From Polytrichum commune (Eukaryota > Streptophyta > Polytrichopsida > Polytrichales > Polytrichaceae), in contig OX485805.1 of the NCBI GenBank assembly GCA_950295325.1, positions 23,547,501 through 23,611,500 on the forward strand: a stretch of 64,000 nt of DNA, in the 5' to 3' direction. The stretch's first letter is position 1, and every line of letters starts with the position of its first letter. This document shows positions 54,926 to 64,000 of the stretch, piece after piece. The translations under genes and the position numbers were made by a program. Below the pieces are notes generated by a model. The model saw only the letters and a program-made list of their open reading frames with translations. It did no database searches and had not been told where the DNA came from.

Positions 54926-55720
54926 TGAGCTTAGGTATACATCCCACGGAGTCCATCAAGTTTTGTTGTGCTTCGGAAGGTGTGCAAGAAGGGTTAACCT
55001 TTGCTCAACAACGAGCCTGTGTAAGAGCCATCATAGTTGGTGGACACAAGGAATGCTTTGAATGAACACTTGAATGTGGTAGTGAGCACCAATGTAATCT
55101 CATGAAGCAACTGTTGGGTGAATAGAGAAGTAGAAAAAGTCGTTGCTCACAACCAAGAATTTCCGTTGCAAGTGGGAATTTTCTCAACGTAAGCAAGATT
55201 GGAGTATCCATGATTGGTATAGAGTGATTTTTGTAATGAGACAAAAATCAATGGATTTTATTCTAAGGGTTGCGATTGGTGTTGGGTGAAGGATTGTGAA
55301 TGATTACAAGCTCATCATGTGAACCGGACAATTAAACATGAAGGTGATGCAATTTTTGTGTGGGGTTGTATGACTTCCTGTTGTATGGGTTACATGTGCA
55401 AGATAGAGGGGAAGATGACACAAGCTTTGTATCTTAGCATTCTTGAAGATGGGGTCATGAAGACAATTGAATGTGGTGTTTCAACCCCTCTTGTGTCATA
55501 CTTCTGCATGATAATGATCCTAAACAACTAGGTTAAAATTAGTCAAGCAATGGTTGTCAATGCAAAACTTTGATGCACTTAATTGAGCTCCTCAATCACC
55601 TTACCTAAATCCAACCGAACATGTGTGGGCACTTGTGAAATGGAAATTAAATGAGTATCCAACACAAGCCAAAGGAATGTTGCAATTGTGGGAGGGTGTG
55701 TGTGAGCCCAAATCCATGCT
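54840..55720 (+). pseudogene. Decayed Tc1/mariner-superfamily (DD34E type) transposase
   Basis: Cut-and-paste transposase remnant. Frame of 55235: NETKINGFYSKG, then a TGA, then AHHVNRTIKHEGDAIFVWGC and TQALYLSILEDGVMKTIE. After a frameshift HDNDPK (Asp codon 55510-55512), after another LN-stop-APQSPYLNPTEHVWALVK (Glu codon 55617-55619). The spacing of second Asp to Glu is about 35 residues, as in DD34E Tc1 transposases, and HDNDPK and NPxExVW are their signatures. The first catalytic Asp (usually SDE) reads Asn here (55235-55237). At least two frameshifts and several stops make it non-functional. The N-terminal DNA-binding part is not clearly readable. Confidence 0.78.
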
Positions 55721-55929
55721 CCCATGGGTTCTTTATTTTATCAAGCAGTAAACTTAGATTTTTGTGTTGTGTTTTAAAAACTCAAAAAGATAAAAATGAG
55801 TTATGCTTTAAGTATGGTTGGGAATCTAGCTTAAGGTTGGTTGTGGGTTGTGAGAGTTTTAGGGGGGCTGGGTTAATGTTTTTAATTAATTAATTAGCCA
55901 TGTGGATCGGAAGCTTGCATTAAGCAAGT

Positions 55930-57493
55930 CAAGTAAAATGGCCGAGAGGGGAGTGCACGCTATCCGAATTGGGTGGGTGGCCACTGCACCCTAGGAAATC
56001 CCGGGCTTCGGATCACACAGGCAGCGGTTGGAGGTTGCAAAAACAGAGAGCTCTCTCTCTCTTGCGGACGGCTGGGGAAAAGGGCTGCATTGCAGCGAGC
56101 AACAAAGGGGGATTGAGGTGTGGATGCCGAGGCTACCTGGAAGGAAGGGATTAGCTGGAAGAAGGGAGGATGCCCACACTGAAGGCAAGTCTCGGGGGAT
56201 TGCAGCCGCGGCCCGAGAGGTTGAGGCAGAGTAGACGTTGGGAAGCTCTGTGGACAGGGCGCCGCTGAGGTGAAGGAGGGAGCGAGAGATTGTGTGAGGT
56301 TTCCAGCAGGCAGCGACAACTATCCAGGCCGAGGCCTTATCTGAGCTAAGCGCCTCATCTGTAAGGGCTTGAATCTAGTGAGGGACCACAGGGGATGAGG
56401 GTAATATGGGAGTTGCGGACTATCAGTCCTTCGTGCTAGGTTCGGGGTGTGAGGATTCGGAGTCGCCCAGTTCAATGTCGAAACAAGAATGTGGTTGAGG
56501 GGTCAAAACTGTGAAGTATCAGAATTGTAGTTGGGCAATGGCTGGTAGGGACCCCTGGGGGAGACCATTCGGTGGATCCCGGGAAGCCGAGCTTCCACTG
56601 CCCTGATCATACAAGTGGGATTGAAAGGTCGGTTCAAAATCACGGCATTCTGCATAATGCTGCCGCATTATGGCCGTGGCCACCTAATTGAACGCAGACA
56701 TGGGAGGACTGATGAATCACAATCCAGGTTCTGGGTTTAAGTGCGGCAGGAGAGATCGACTATCCCGACGAGCCGGGGAGAAGGAGACAGACTGGGAAGC
56801 TGCTGGCTCGGGGGCAGCGTCGATTGGACTGGGTGCAATAGGGTAGTAGGGGGCAGCTGGGACGTTCGGTGCACTGTTGGCTTCGAAGACTCGCTGGCTT
56901 AGAAAACAAAGGGCCTCGAGGTAATGCCGCAGCTGGGAAGGCCACGGCTGAGCAGAGCTCTGTGACTCTCATTGAATCAAGGGTGGCAGGTAATCGGCTG
57001 GAGAAGGAGGTACCAGGGTGATAAGATGCTAAGTAGGATCCGTTAATCACATTAGTTAGTTGTAGCCAGATAGGTGTATGGCCGGGCATGCAAAGGCGTG
57101 TGTTGTATGGCTAATGCAATTAGGGGGTAGTTAGCGTAGTTTAGAGTTATTACTGTAGGGTTGAGGCGTGGGGTTGGTGTTGATACTAGTGATTAATAAG
57201 TGGCAGTGAGACTCACAAGAGCAAGAAGTGTTCCTAAACACTTGGACTTGGTGATGTTCTGAATAAAGGATTGTGTGTTCAATATTTGAGTATGGGTGGG
57301 AAGAGGTTAAAGCTAAGGACTATTGGGGGCTCAAGTAAATACATGTGAGTCATAGGCACCCACCCGGATTACGACACTTAAGGGTGGAGGTTTGTGGCTG
57401 ACATAAATGGTGCGTCCGCCGGGAGTGAAGCGGGAATTAGGATCAAGACTTGGAGGCACAAACTTGAGAGAGAGGAAGGAGCACTCGGTGTCA
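55930..57493 (+). mobile_element. Possible LTR plus primer-binding-site remnant
   Basis: A GC-rich block of about 1.5 kb that differs in composition from its surroundings. Near its end: AATAAA at 57262-57267, a possible LTR end gctgaca at about 57397-57403, then TGGTGCGTCCGCCGGGAG at 57408-57425. That sequence resembles Asp-tRNA-type primer-binding sites of Gypsy elements (TGG start, GCCGGG core). The sequence is cut off at 57494 by repeat block C. No gag or pol follows. Boundaries are approximate. Confidence 0.35.
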
Positions 57494-57832
57494 ATTTTGT
57501 GTCATTCTAGTTAGAAACGGTATGTGTTATGAAAAAAACAAATCATCAAATTTAGTTACCACTTTTAACTATGTCATAGGTACTGTGTATATCTACTTAT
57601 GAAAAAATTTGGATAAAATTTTGACCCATTTTGGTGGTGCACCTTACCAAAAGAAGATTTTTTTTGGTCACACGTGGTGTTCAACTTGACAATGGAGTGA
57701 TCCCCCCGTGCCTCAATGAGGAGGACATGGTGGTGGTAACTTAGCCCAGCCACCAACACCACTTAAGGTTATTTGGGATGGTTTTTACCATCCTCAACAA
57801 GGTGGTGATGGTGACTTAACCACTGTGAGAAC
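57494..57832 (+). repeat. Repeat blocks C and A, copy 2 (left of insertion)
   Basis: Block C (57494-57715) is followed directly by block A (57716-57826). In copy 1 block A comes first and C lies 555 bp after it. The sequence stops matching at gacttaaccac|tgtgag, the insertion point. Confidence 0.88.
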
Positions 57833-58290
57833 ACGCGAACACCAAAATATCCGGATTGGCGTTTTCAAGTGTCTAATCCGGTTTTGTCCGGATGACCCTA
57901 GTATAGTCCAGGGATTCTGTGAAGTGTAGGAGGTCGAGAACTCTCCGTACCCACTTCTTTTCCACTCCGTAGCCGAATTTCCGGAAACCCCGGCCTTCCG
58001 GTCTTTTGGAAACTCTTCTTCTTCTTCCGGAGTTTGCCTTTCCGGATTATATCTCTAGGTCCTAATTATAATACTTGCTCCTCCCTATGGTCCATAATTA
58101 CCCCTCTACGTTCTACCCTCTCGAATAGTTGGTTTCTTCCGGTGAAGACGTCCCTTATAAGATGGGGATCCGGATTTTCCCTCACAACCAATCTGGATTG
58201 GCCAAATCCGTCTTGGTAGGTCACACAGGGAGATCCGGATTTTATCTTAGGACTACAACGACCGGAGTATTCCAGATTCCACCCGGAGAT

Positions 58291-58790
58291 CTGACTCGAC
58301 GGGATAAGTGGGTGATCCGTACCACTTTCTAGATTGTCCCGTCCACAAGCGGTGAGACCTCTTCAGAAGATCAGATTGGCGCAAATCCGGTTCCCTTCCG
58401 GATCTTTGTCCAGTCCTCTCCACGGCTATCTCACCTAGACGTTACCCAGACATCCGGAACAATGAGGTTCCCTTCCCACTACACTCCGGAGATGGCCTCC
58501 AACCCGGAATCCTAACTGTTCCGGTCCTTCCCTCCTCCTTCTGATGGATCGATCCGGCTACCACTACCTTGGACTCTACTCAATCTGAGCTAATTGGGCG
58601 ATCCGTACCACTTTCCGGATTGGTCCGTCTAAGGGCGGTGGGACCTCTCCAGAAGATCATATTGGCGTAAGTCCGGATCCCTTCCGGATCTCACCCAATC
58701 CTCCCAGCGGCTATCCCACCTAGACGTTACTCAACCATCCGGAACAGTGAGGTTTCCCTCCCACTACACACAGAGAGGATCCGCAAGGCA
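58291..58790 (+). repeat. Internal duplication of about 190 bp in the TCCGGA-rich element
   Basis: gtgatccgtaccactttcta ... gacctcttcagaagatcaga ... cacctagacgttacccagac at 58310-58490 recurs at 58600-58775 (gcgatccgtaccactttccg ... cacctagacgttactcaacc), 290 bp apart, with 10-15 percent divergence by eye. Confidence 0.85.
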
Positions 58791-59144
58791 ATAACTAGAT
58801 CTGATCCGGGTCTCTTCTCCCATGTCCTATCTGGAACTCCTATCCCTCATGCTCTCTTTCTCCTCCGCTAACGACCTCCAAATCATTCGTACACAACATC
58901 AAGCAAGGAAAGTCAAGAAGTAAGAAATCAAGGAATTAGAGTAGGAGCAACCAGAATACAACCATGGAGAAGGAACCCTTCCCCAACTCCTTATTCAGCC
59001 TTAAGTAGAGGCCCAAAATCCCTAATCTGAGGGCGGCGGCCCAGGCGGCCGCCCCTAAGGAAAACCCTAACTGCATCCGTTCTCCCGGATCAAGATCCGG
59101 ATTTTCCGCTGACAAAACCCAAGGGAGAATTTTATTCCTCATCT

Positions 59145-61250
59145 TCAAAAATTCCTAAGTCCTATCTTCCTACCTCTATTCTGCCTAACTAATCTAACTA
59201 CCATCTTAAGCTGAGAAGAGCGGTGCTTCTTCTGAGCTGCTCCCTCCTTCGAATGGCTGCCGAGTCCACTGACGGCGGATGAGCCCCCTCCCGACGATGC
59301 CTTCTGTAGTCGTGTAAGCATCATCCTCATGTTCGGAGAAGGGGCAATCTCATCCTCCAAGTCCGCTGCTCCTTCGGTCCGCGGTGTTCCGGAAACTGTA
59401 CTTCCCTTCCGGACGCTCCGGATCGGGGAAGGATCGCTTCCGGTGCGCTGTTCCGGATTCTGTCCGCCCGAGATCGAGGCAGTCCGCGGATCCCTATTGG
59501 AGGCCGCCCTTGAGGGTGGCGGAGGGAATGGGCTAACCATTTGGCAGTCCGCAGGAGACGACGGCGAGGCTTGGGTCATAGGGGCCTTACCCCTACTCGG
59601 AGTTGCCTCTCGATCCGAAGTCTGGTGCTTTATCAGCGTCCTAGCTCTGTCCGGAGTCCGGGACTGATCCGAGGTCCGCGGAACAGGGGACTGACCTCGT
59701 CTGGATCTAACAGACCCGGTGCTCTTCCGCCTTACCTGGGGAGAGCGGATCCTTTCCGGAGTTCTTCCGGAACTAGCAGGCTGAGAGCCGCCTCCCTACT
59801 GGCTGGGTCCTGCAGACGTTGGCGGATTCTGGACCAGGGCGACTTCACCAACCACCTCATAGAGGGTTCCGGTTGGTGACCCAGGCGGACCCGGATAGAG
59901 TACCCGCCGGGGTGTTCCGCTTGGCGGAACCACCTTCTAGATTTCCGCCAGGAGATCCTTCATTGTCCGTGAGTATTTCACGAGGATGGGGAGGGTCTAC
60001 CTAGCGGAAGCGGGTTCTCCGGACTCCATCATCCGGTCGTAGAGATGCGCCTTGTTGACGATCTCTGCCGGATGCCCCACCAACTCCCGGATCCGACTGA
60101 AGACCACGGCCTGCTCTGCGTGGTACTTCCGGATCTCCTCGCTCTTTTGACTCAGCTCCTGAGTCATGGCCGCTACCTGCGCGGTGAGGTGAGCATTCTC
60201 CGTCTTGGCTTGCTCGAGCTCCTTCCTGTCCGCCCTCTTTGCCAATTCCCGGAGAATGTTTCCGGATCCGCAGTCGTCCAGGGCCTAGTTCGCTCCTCGG
60301 ACGATGTGTTCCAGCCGGTAGTACTGGTTCTGTAGATCCTCCAACCCCTCCTGGACCCGCTTGAAGGGTTTTCCGGAAAGTCCCAAGCGGCGAGATCCAC
60401 ATTCCGCCAAGTGGTCTCCCGGTTGGGTCCGGGTTCCGGATGATGATGAGGGGGAGGAGAGATTGGCCTCTGGAGCTAGGGTCGGCGGCGGGCTTCCGGG
60501 TGAAGAGGGAGGTGCTTCCGGAATGATGGGGTCGCTGGAAGTTTCCGTCTTGAGGTCTCCGACTTCCGGATGGAGCTTGTAGGTGACCTCGTCCGCCGCT
60601 ATCGTCAGCAGGTCCTCCTCCTCGGCCGTGATGCAGTCAAAGTGCTGATAGAGGTGCAGAATGAAGGGGGAGAGGAAGGAGGGTTTCCAGCCTATATGGG
60701 GGAGGGCCCGCCCTACTATCTCCTGAATTATCAGCCCCCAATTCACTGGCCGGACTCCGGACATAGCACCGAACAGGGTGTTAGCCATGGTAAGGCTAAT
60801 CCGCTTAGGCTTGTCCGGGTTAAGGATGGGCAGGAGGAACTCTAATACCTTCCGCTCTCTAAGGTTCCGGCAGTTCCCGGGGTGGAAGCCGTCCTTCGGG
60901 TCCGCGTCCCTTCTAAATTTTCCGGCGAACAGGCCATCGCGGCGGCTGGCCCATCCCTCTGCAATTCCCCTCGGGAACTCGTAGACCCTATTCCAAACAT
61001 CCGGAGTCCAACTATCCGGATCCCTCCTCTTGGTCCCTAGCCACTGATTACCTCTCTCAAACTTGAACTCCCGGAGGGTATCTTCCGCTCGGAGGTTCCA
61101 GGGTTTGGCGAGCAACCCCGCGCAATCCATGACCCGGAGATCCTCCGCTAGCTCTTGTAGCTCCCCGTCCTCCCTCGGAATTGCAGGGATGAGGGCTTTG
61201 AGCGGAACCGGGATGGGTTCCCTCCGATCCTCTTCCCTTGCTTCCGGCAT
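59145..61250 (-). pseudogene. Gag-like ORF of the TCCGGA-rich element, interrupted by four TAG codons
   Basis: A single frame of 702 codons from ATG 61250 to TGA at 59145-59147. The only internal stops are TAG at 60285-60287, 59997-59999, 59937-59939 and 59796-59798. The N-terminal about 230 residues form a folded-looking domain (WNRVYEFPRGIAEGW, FAGKFRRDADPKDGF, VLEFLLPILNPDKPKR, PVNWGLIIQEIVGRALPHIG, SPFILHLYQHFDCITAEEE). Then come a Pro/Ser linker, a coiled coil (LAKRADRKELEQAKTENAHL), and a Ser/Pro/Arg-rich tail. I associate this layout with Gag-like ORFs of non-seed-plant retroelements, from memory. There is no zinc knuckle, protease or polymerase. Glutamine would fit at several of the TAG positions. 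Confidence 0.65.
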
Positions 61251-61883
61251 GTTCCTATCTTCTCTTCACTTCGGTCTCGACTACGGAAACTCTCTCCCCT
61301 CCGGATTCCCTCTCTTCCGCCCAAGTGCTACAGAGTCCCGGCAAACCAACTGCCGGTAACTGGAAATTACAAAGTCCCAACAATCCAACTGCTGGCGGCT
61401 CAAAAATAAACACAGCCTCACCACTTGTTCTCTCAACAATTTTTCTTCTTGCAAAAAGTGGGGAGGAGAAGGAAGGGACCCTTAAATATCCTTCCTCCCT
61501 CTCCCTTCCCTTGTTACCAACTTACCGTTCGTTTTAACGGAAAACGGTTGCCAACCGTTTTCCGACGGTTTTCCCCCAACCGTCATAAATCCGTTGTAAC
61601 CGCCACTTCCGGACTGTTGGTTAATCTTGGCGCAACCGTTACTTGGTCAGGACCAGTGGTCCGGACCATGATCAAACGGTCCCCTCCTAATCCAATTTGA
61701 TAATGCTCCTTTTTATCCTTTTTATCGTGCAAGGCGGATTTAAATTGCCCTATTTCCTAGTACAATTAATTTACCCTAAGAGACCCTATTGTCCTCATAC
61801 GGGCAGGGTAAAATACGGAAAATGGATCCATATTTCCGTATTTCCGTATTTCCGTCGAATATTGGACTCCCACAACCACGTTG

Positions 61884-62035
61884 AATGGGGTGCACGCTCC
61901 CTTGTTAAAGTTTTAAACCCCTCCCCCCCCCCCCCTCCCTTTGAGGTAAAGCACATTTTTGTTGGGAGGATATTATTTTGTACATAAGGGTTTCTAAGCA
62001 CCCCATTCTTACCTTATTTTCTAATTAGGCCATAT
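61884..62035 (+). repeat. Repeat block B, copy 2 (right of insertion)
   Basis: gttgaatggggtgcacgctc, C run, gaggtaaagcacatttttgt, acataagggtttctaagcac matches 53108-53262. Together with 57716-57832 it restores the A-B order of copy 1. Confidence 0.9.
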
Positions 62036-62847
62036 TTTAGGCACACTAAACTTAATTATAATTATGGCATGTGTGTATATTATGGGAGGCTATGTTAGTT
62101 AATTAATCACACGAGAATGCAATTGCACACATACATGATTCTTTGAAAATCAATCCAATCAATCATATACAACATGCTTTGGGCCATACATCAACCCCGC
62201 AAGTACCCAAATTTGCATGTACAAAAATGTCACAATAATCCAAATTGGCCGAGGGGTCAACAATTTCATAATGGCTACTAGGTCATTAAACTAGAACCTG
62301 TATGCACATTGTATGCAATCTATACACTTGTGGCTTCAATCCAAACATTCCAAGTGACTTAAACTTTGTTTGCTAGTGTCCAAGTCTATATGCTAGACAT
62401 TTCCACATTGGATGACCGTTTGTCATTGTCCCACTCTTGTATACATCCCTCACAAGGCACACCTGTTGTGGAGCAACCCTTAGTTTCTTCCGCCCGCAAC
62501 CCATATGTATGCGTGATGTCCCTCACAACATCACCAAAGCCTACGACCCAAGTGGCATGCCATGCACATGCTTCAAGTAAATTGCCTCGGGTTGTCATTG
62601 AATTGAGCAACCACGTAGGCACCCTCATGTGGACTCCTGAACTTATAACCATCCCCAATCCCCTCTCCAAATCTACCTCACCTGGGCGTAATGTTGCCCA
62701 CTGCACCCAATCCTCTACAATTCCCCTTCTAGCTCAATTTTTGACTTCGAAGTGTTTCGCAAACTGTAGTTGAGTAGTTCTGTAATAGTTTTCAGTTCTC
62801 GTATATTCCTTTCATCCCGCACAAACTGTATCTGCACCCAATTCGAC
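62036..62847. other. Gene-free stretch
   Basis: Overlapping open frames on both strands (62366-62773 plus, 62386-62706 minus) have no recognisable domain. Nothing assigned. Confidence 0.4.
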
Positions 62848-64000
62848 AGATGCGTCAACACCTCACAGTCAGTCCCGACAGAATTCGTCCATGGTGGACG
62901 GATGGGGTTTGTGGATGGAAATATCAAGCAATTATCATCCACCTCTACTACACCTTCATGCGCCCGTTCTCTATGACTAGATCATTCTTCAGATCATATT
63001 TTGTTATACTCTATGTCATTACAAGCTAAGCGGGTCTTAAACACACACTTTTCTCTCTGCACCCACTTCTTCCAGGCATGAAAATACACAATTCGTGTCC
63101 AATATTTAGCAAATTCAAATCGTGTCCGTACCCATTTCCCTCATGACATTATGAGGTCGTATGAATATCTTATTATGTTATGTCCATGATGTTCTCCTTG
63201 CATCAAAATCGGTTGACTGGGTTTACCGGCCATTTATGTGGAATGGCATCGTTGGGAACAATACTGAAGGAAATCAACGTTATAAACCACTTTGACGTCT
63301 TTTTGAATGGGTTTGCCCTTCATATTGTTCAGCTCAAAAATTAAGTGATTCATATTATACTTTGATTTAAAGGCCCAATTCCCTTGAAAAACATTTGTCA
63401 ATATTGTCAAATATGTGAATCTATCTATCTTTATTATCGAAAGGTAGAAATTATCTTGTAGTGGAATCATTACTTCCTTAGTTGAAACAAAACGAATTAC
63501 TTTTGGACACTAACAAATGAGGATGAACAAGGTTCACAACATCCTCTCTAATTACGAGGCTTCAACTCACATAAGAATTGGATGGTAGCCATTCAAGTTT
63601 GCAAAGATGAAGTACATCGGGAGGTCCAATATTTGAATAGCATGGAATCTCATATCAAACATCATACAATTACATGGAATTTGCGGAAAATCCCACATGC
63701 AACTATCAAACTCTGAACCAATGAAGATTAATTGCAATAGCTCATGATGAAAGTAAAGCTATTGAAGAAAAAGTCGTAACGTGGTTATCAAATGAAGGTG
63801 GTTCGCCTATCCAACCATTAAACAAGTTCAAAGGGCAATGCACATCCACTATTCCATGTGCTTATTTGAACTTACCAAATCGAGACTTTGCGGGGAAAGA
63901 TTCAACTTCTCCCAAGGAGTCAATCAAGCTTTGTTGTGCTTCCTACAAGAACACCATATGCACCTTAAATTCACTTCCAAACAAATTCAATGGACTTTCA
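62848..64000 (+). repeat. Large repeat D, copy 2, continues past the window end
   Basis: Matches 54275-54840 over 62848-63460 and 54839-54990 over 63797-63940. The 335 bp at 63461-63796 are absent from copy 1, so either it is an insertion here or a deletion there. The part corresponding to the Tc1-like transposase should start at the window edge. Confidence 0.85.

Larger units (their letters stand above)
57833..61889 (-). mobile_element. 4.06-kb TCCGGA-rich mobile element inserted in an older repeat
   Basis: Left junction ttaaccac|tgtgagaacacg and right junction ggactcccaca|accacgttgaat show a 5-bp target duplication ACCAC (or 6-bp AACCAC). The uninterrupted homologous site is at 53098-53115. 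Ends are TG...CA with a short inverted match (TGTGAGA / TGTGGGA). No long terminal direct repeats were found, so it is not a standard LTR element. The internal sequence is GC-rich and packed with TCCGG words. It carries one long minus-strand Gag-like frame (separate entry). No integrase or reverse transcriptase was seen, so it must be non-autonomous. Confidence 0.82.

Noticed and set aside
59329-60335. Several plus-strand ORFs in the TCCGGA-rich element
   Set aside because: They are shadows of the minus-strand Gag-like frame in GC-rich sequence.
57833-61889. Standard LTR retrotransposon interpretation of the TCCGGA-rich element
   Set aside because: TG...CA ends and a 5-bp duplication fit, but the two ends share no direct repeat and no polymerase domains are present.
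62366-62773. Overlapping ORFs on both strands at 62.4-62.8 kb
   Set aside because: No domain, no splice context, and location in repeat-rich sequence between block B and repeat D.

Overview
The window is nuclear DNA of a land plant. Its genes have many short GT-AG introns, one gene is a 13-exon plant-type GH1 beta-glucosidase, and another is a longin-type VAMP72 R-SNARE. Most of the sequence is AT-rich and full of decayed transposons. A decayed Tc1-like DD34E transposase and a Gag-like ORF of a type I associate with non-seed plants lean me towards a non-flowering lineage (bryophyte, lycophyte or fern). That is an inference from memory and not a firm identification.

Layout. 0.5-3.1 kb, minus strand: a BAP31-like ER membrane protein gene with one exon not found and its first exon partly triplicated. 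3.1-10.5 kb: gene-free and repeat-rich, with a SINE-like piece, a palindrome array, a 142-bp tandem repeat and a promoter-proximal tandem array. 10.58-16.61 kb, plus: the secreted GH1 beta-glucosidase, complete except for a broken splice acceptor before exon 6. 18-28.5 kb: a probable CACTA-type mobile element region. It has a CACTACAAAAACC terminus, an 18-bp inverted repeat, an unknown multi-exon gene on the minus strand, and a Tnp2-like transposase gene on the plus strand, divergent from it and carrying one in-frame TAG. 28.5-34 kb: repeats, including a long inverted pair and a small inverted-repeat element. 34.58-38.92 kb, plus: VAMP72 R-SNARE with duplicated splice donors. 43.75-44.05 kb, minus: a DUF427 protein. 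44-53 kb: no genes seen. 53-64 kb: nested transposons. These are a Tc1-like pseudogene inside a larger repeat present twice, a probable LTR and primer-binding-site remnant, and a 4.06-kb TCCGGA-rich element that split an older repeat and carries a Gag-like ORF broken only by TAG codons.

The host genes (ER chaperone-like BAP31, R-SNARE, secreted glucosidase, DUF427) are independent and do not form a cluster. The best candidate for something new is the divergent gene pair at 20.2-28.5 kb: a Tnp2-like transposase beside an unrecognised protein of roughly 430 residues whose exon chain can largely be read from the sequence. A recurring theme is local tandem duplication across splice donors, seen in BAP31 exon 1, VAMP exon 1 and VAMP exon 2.
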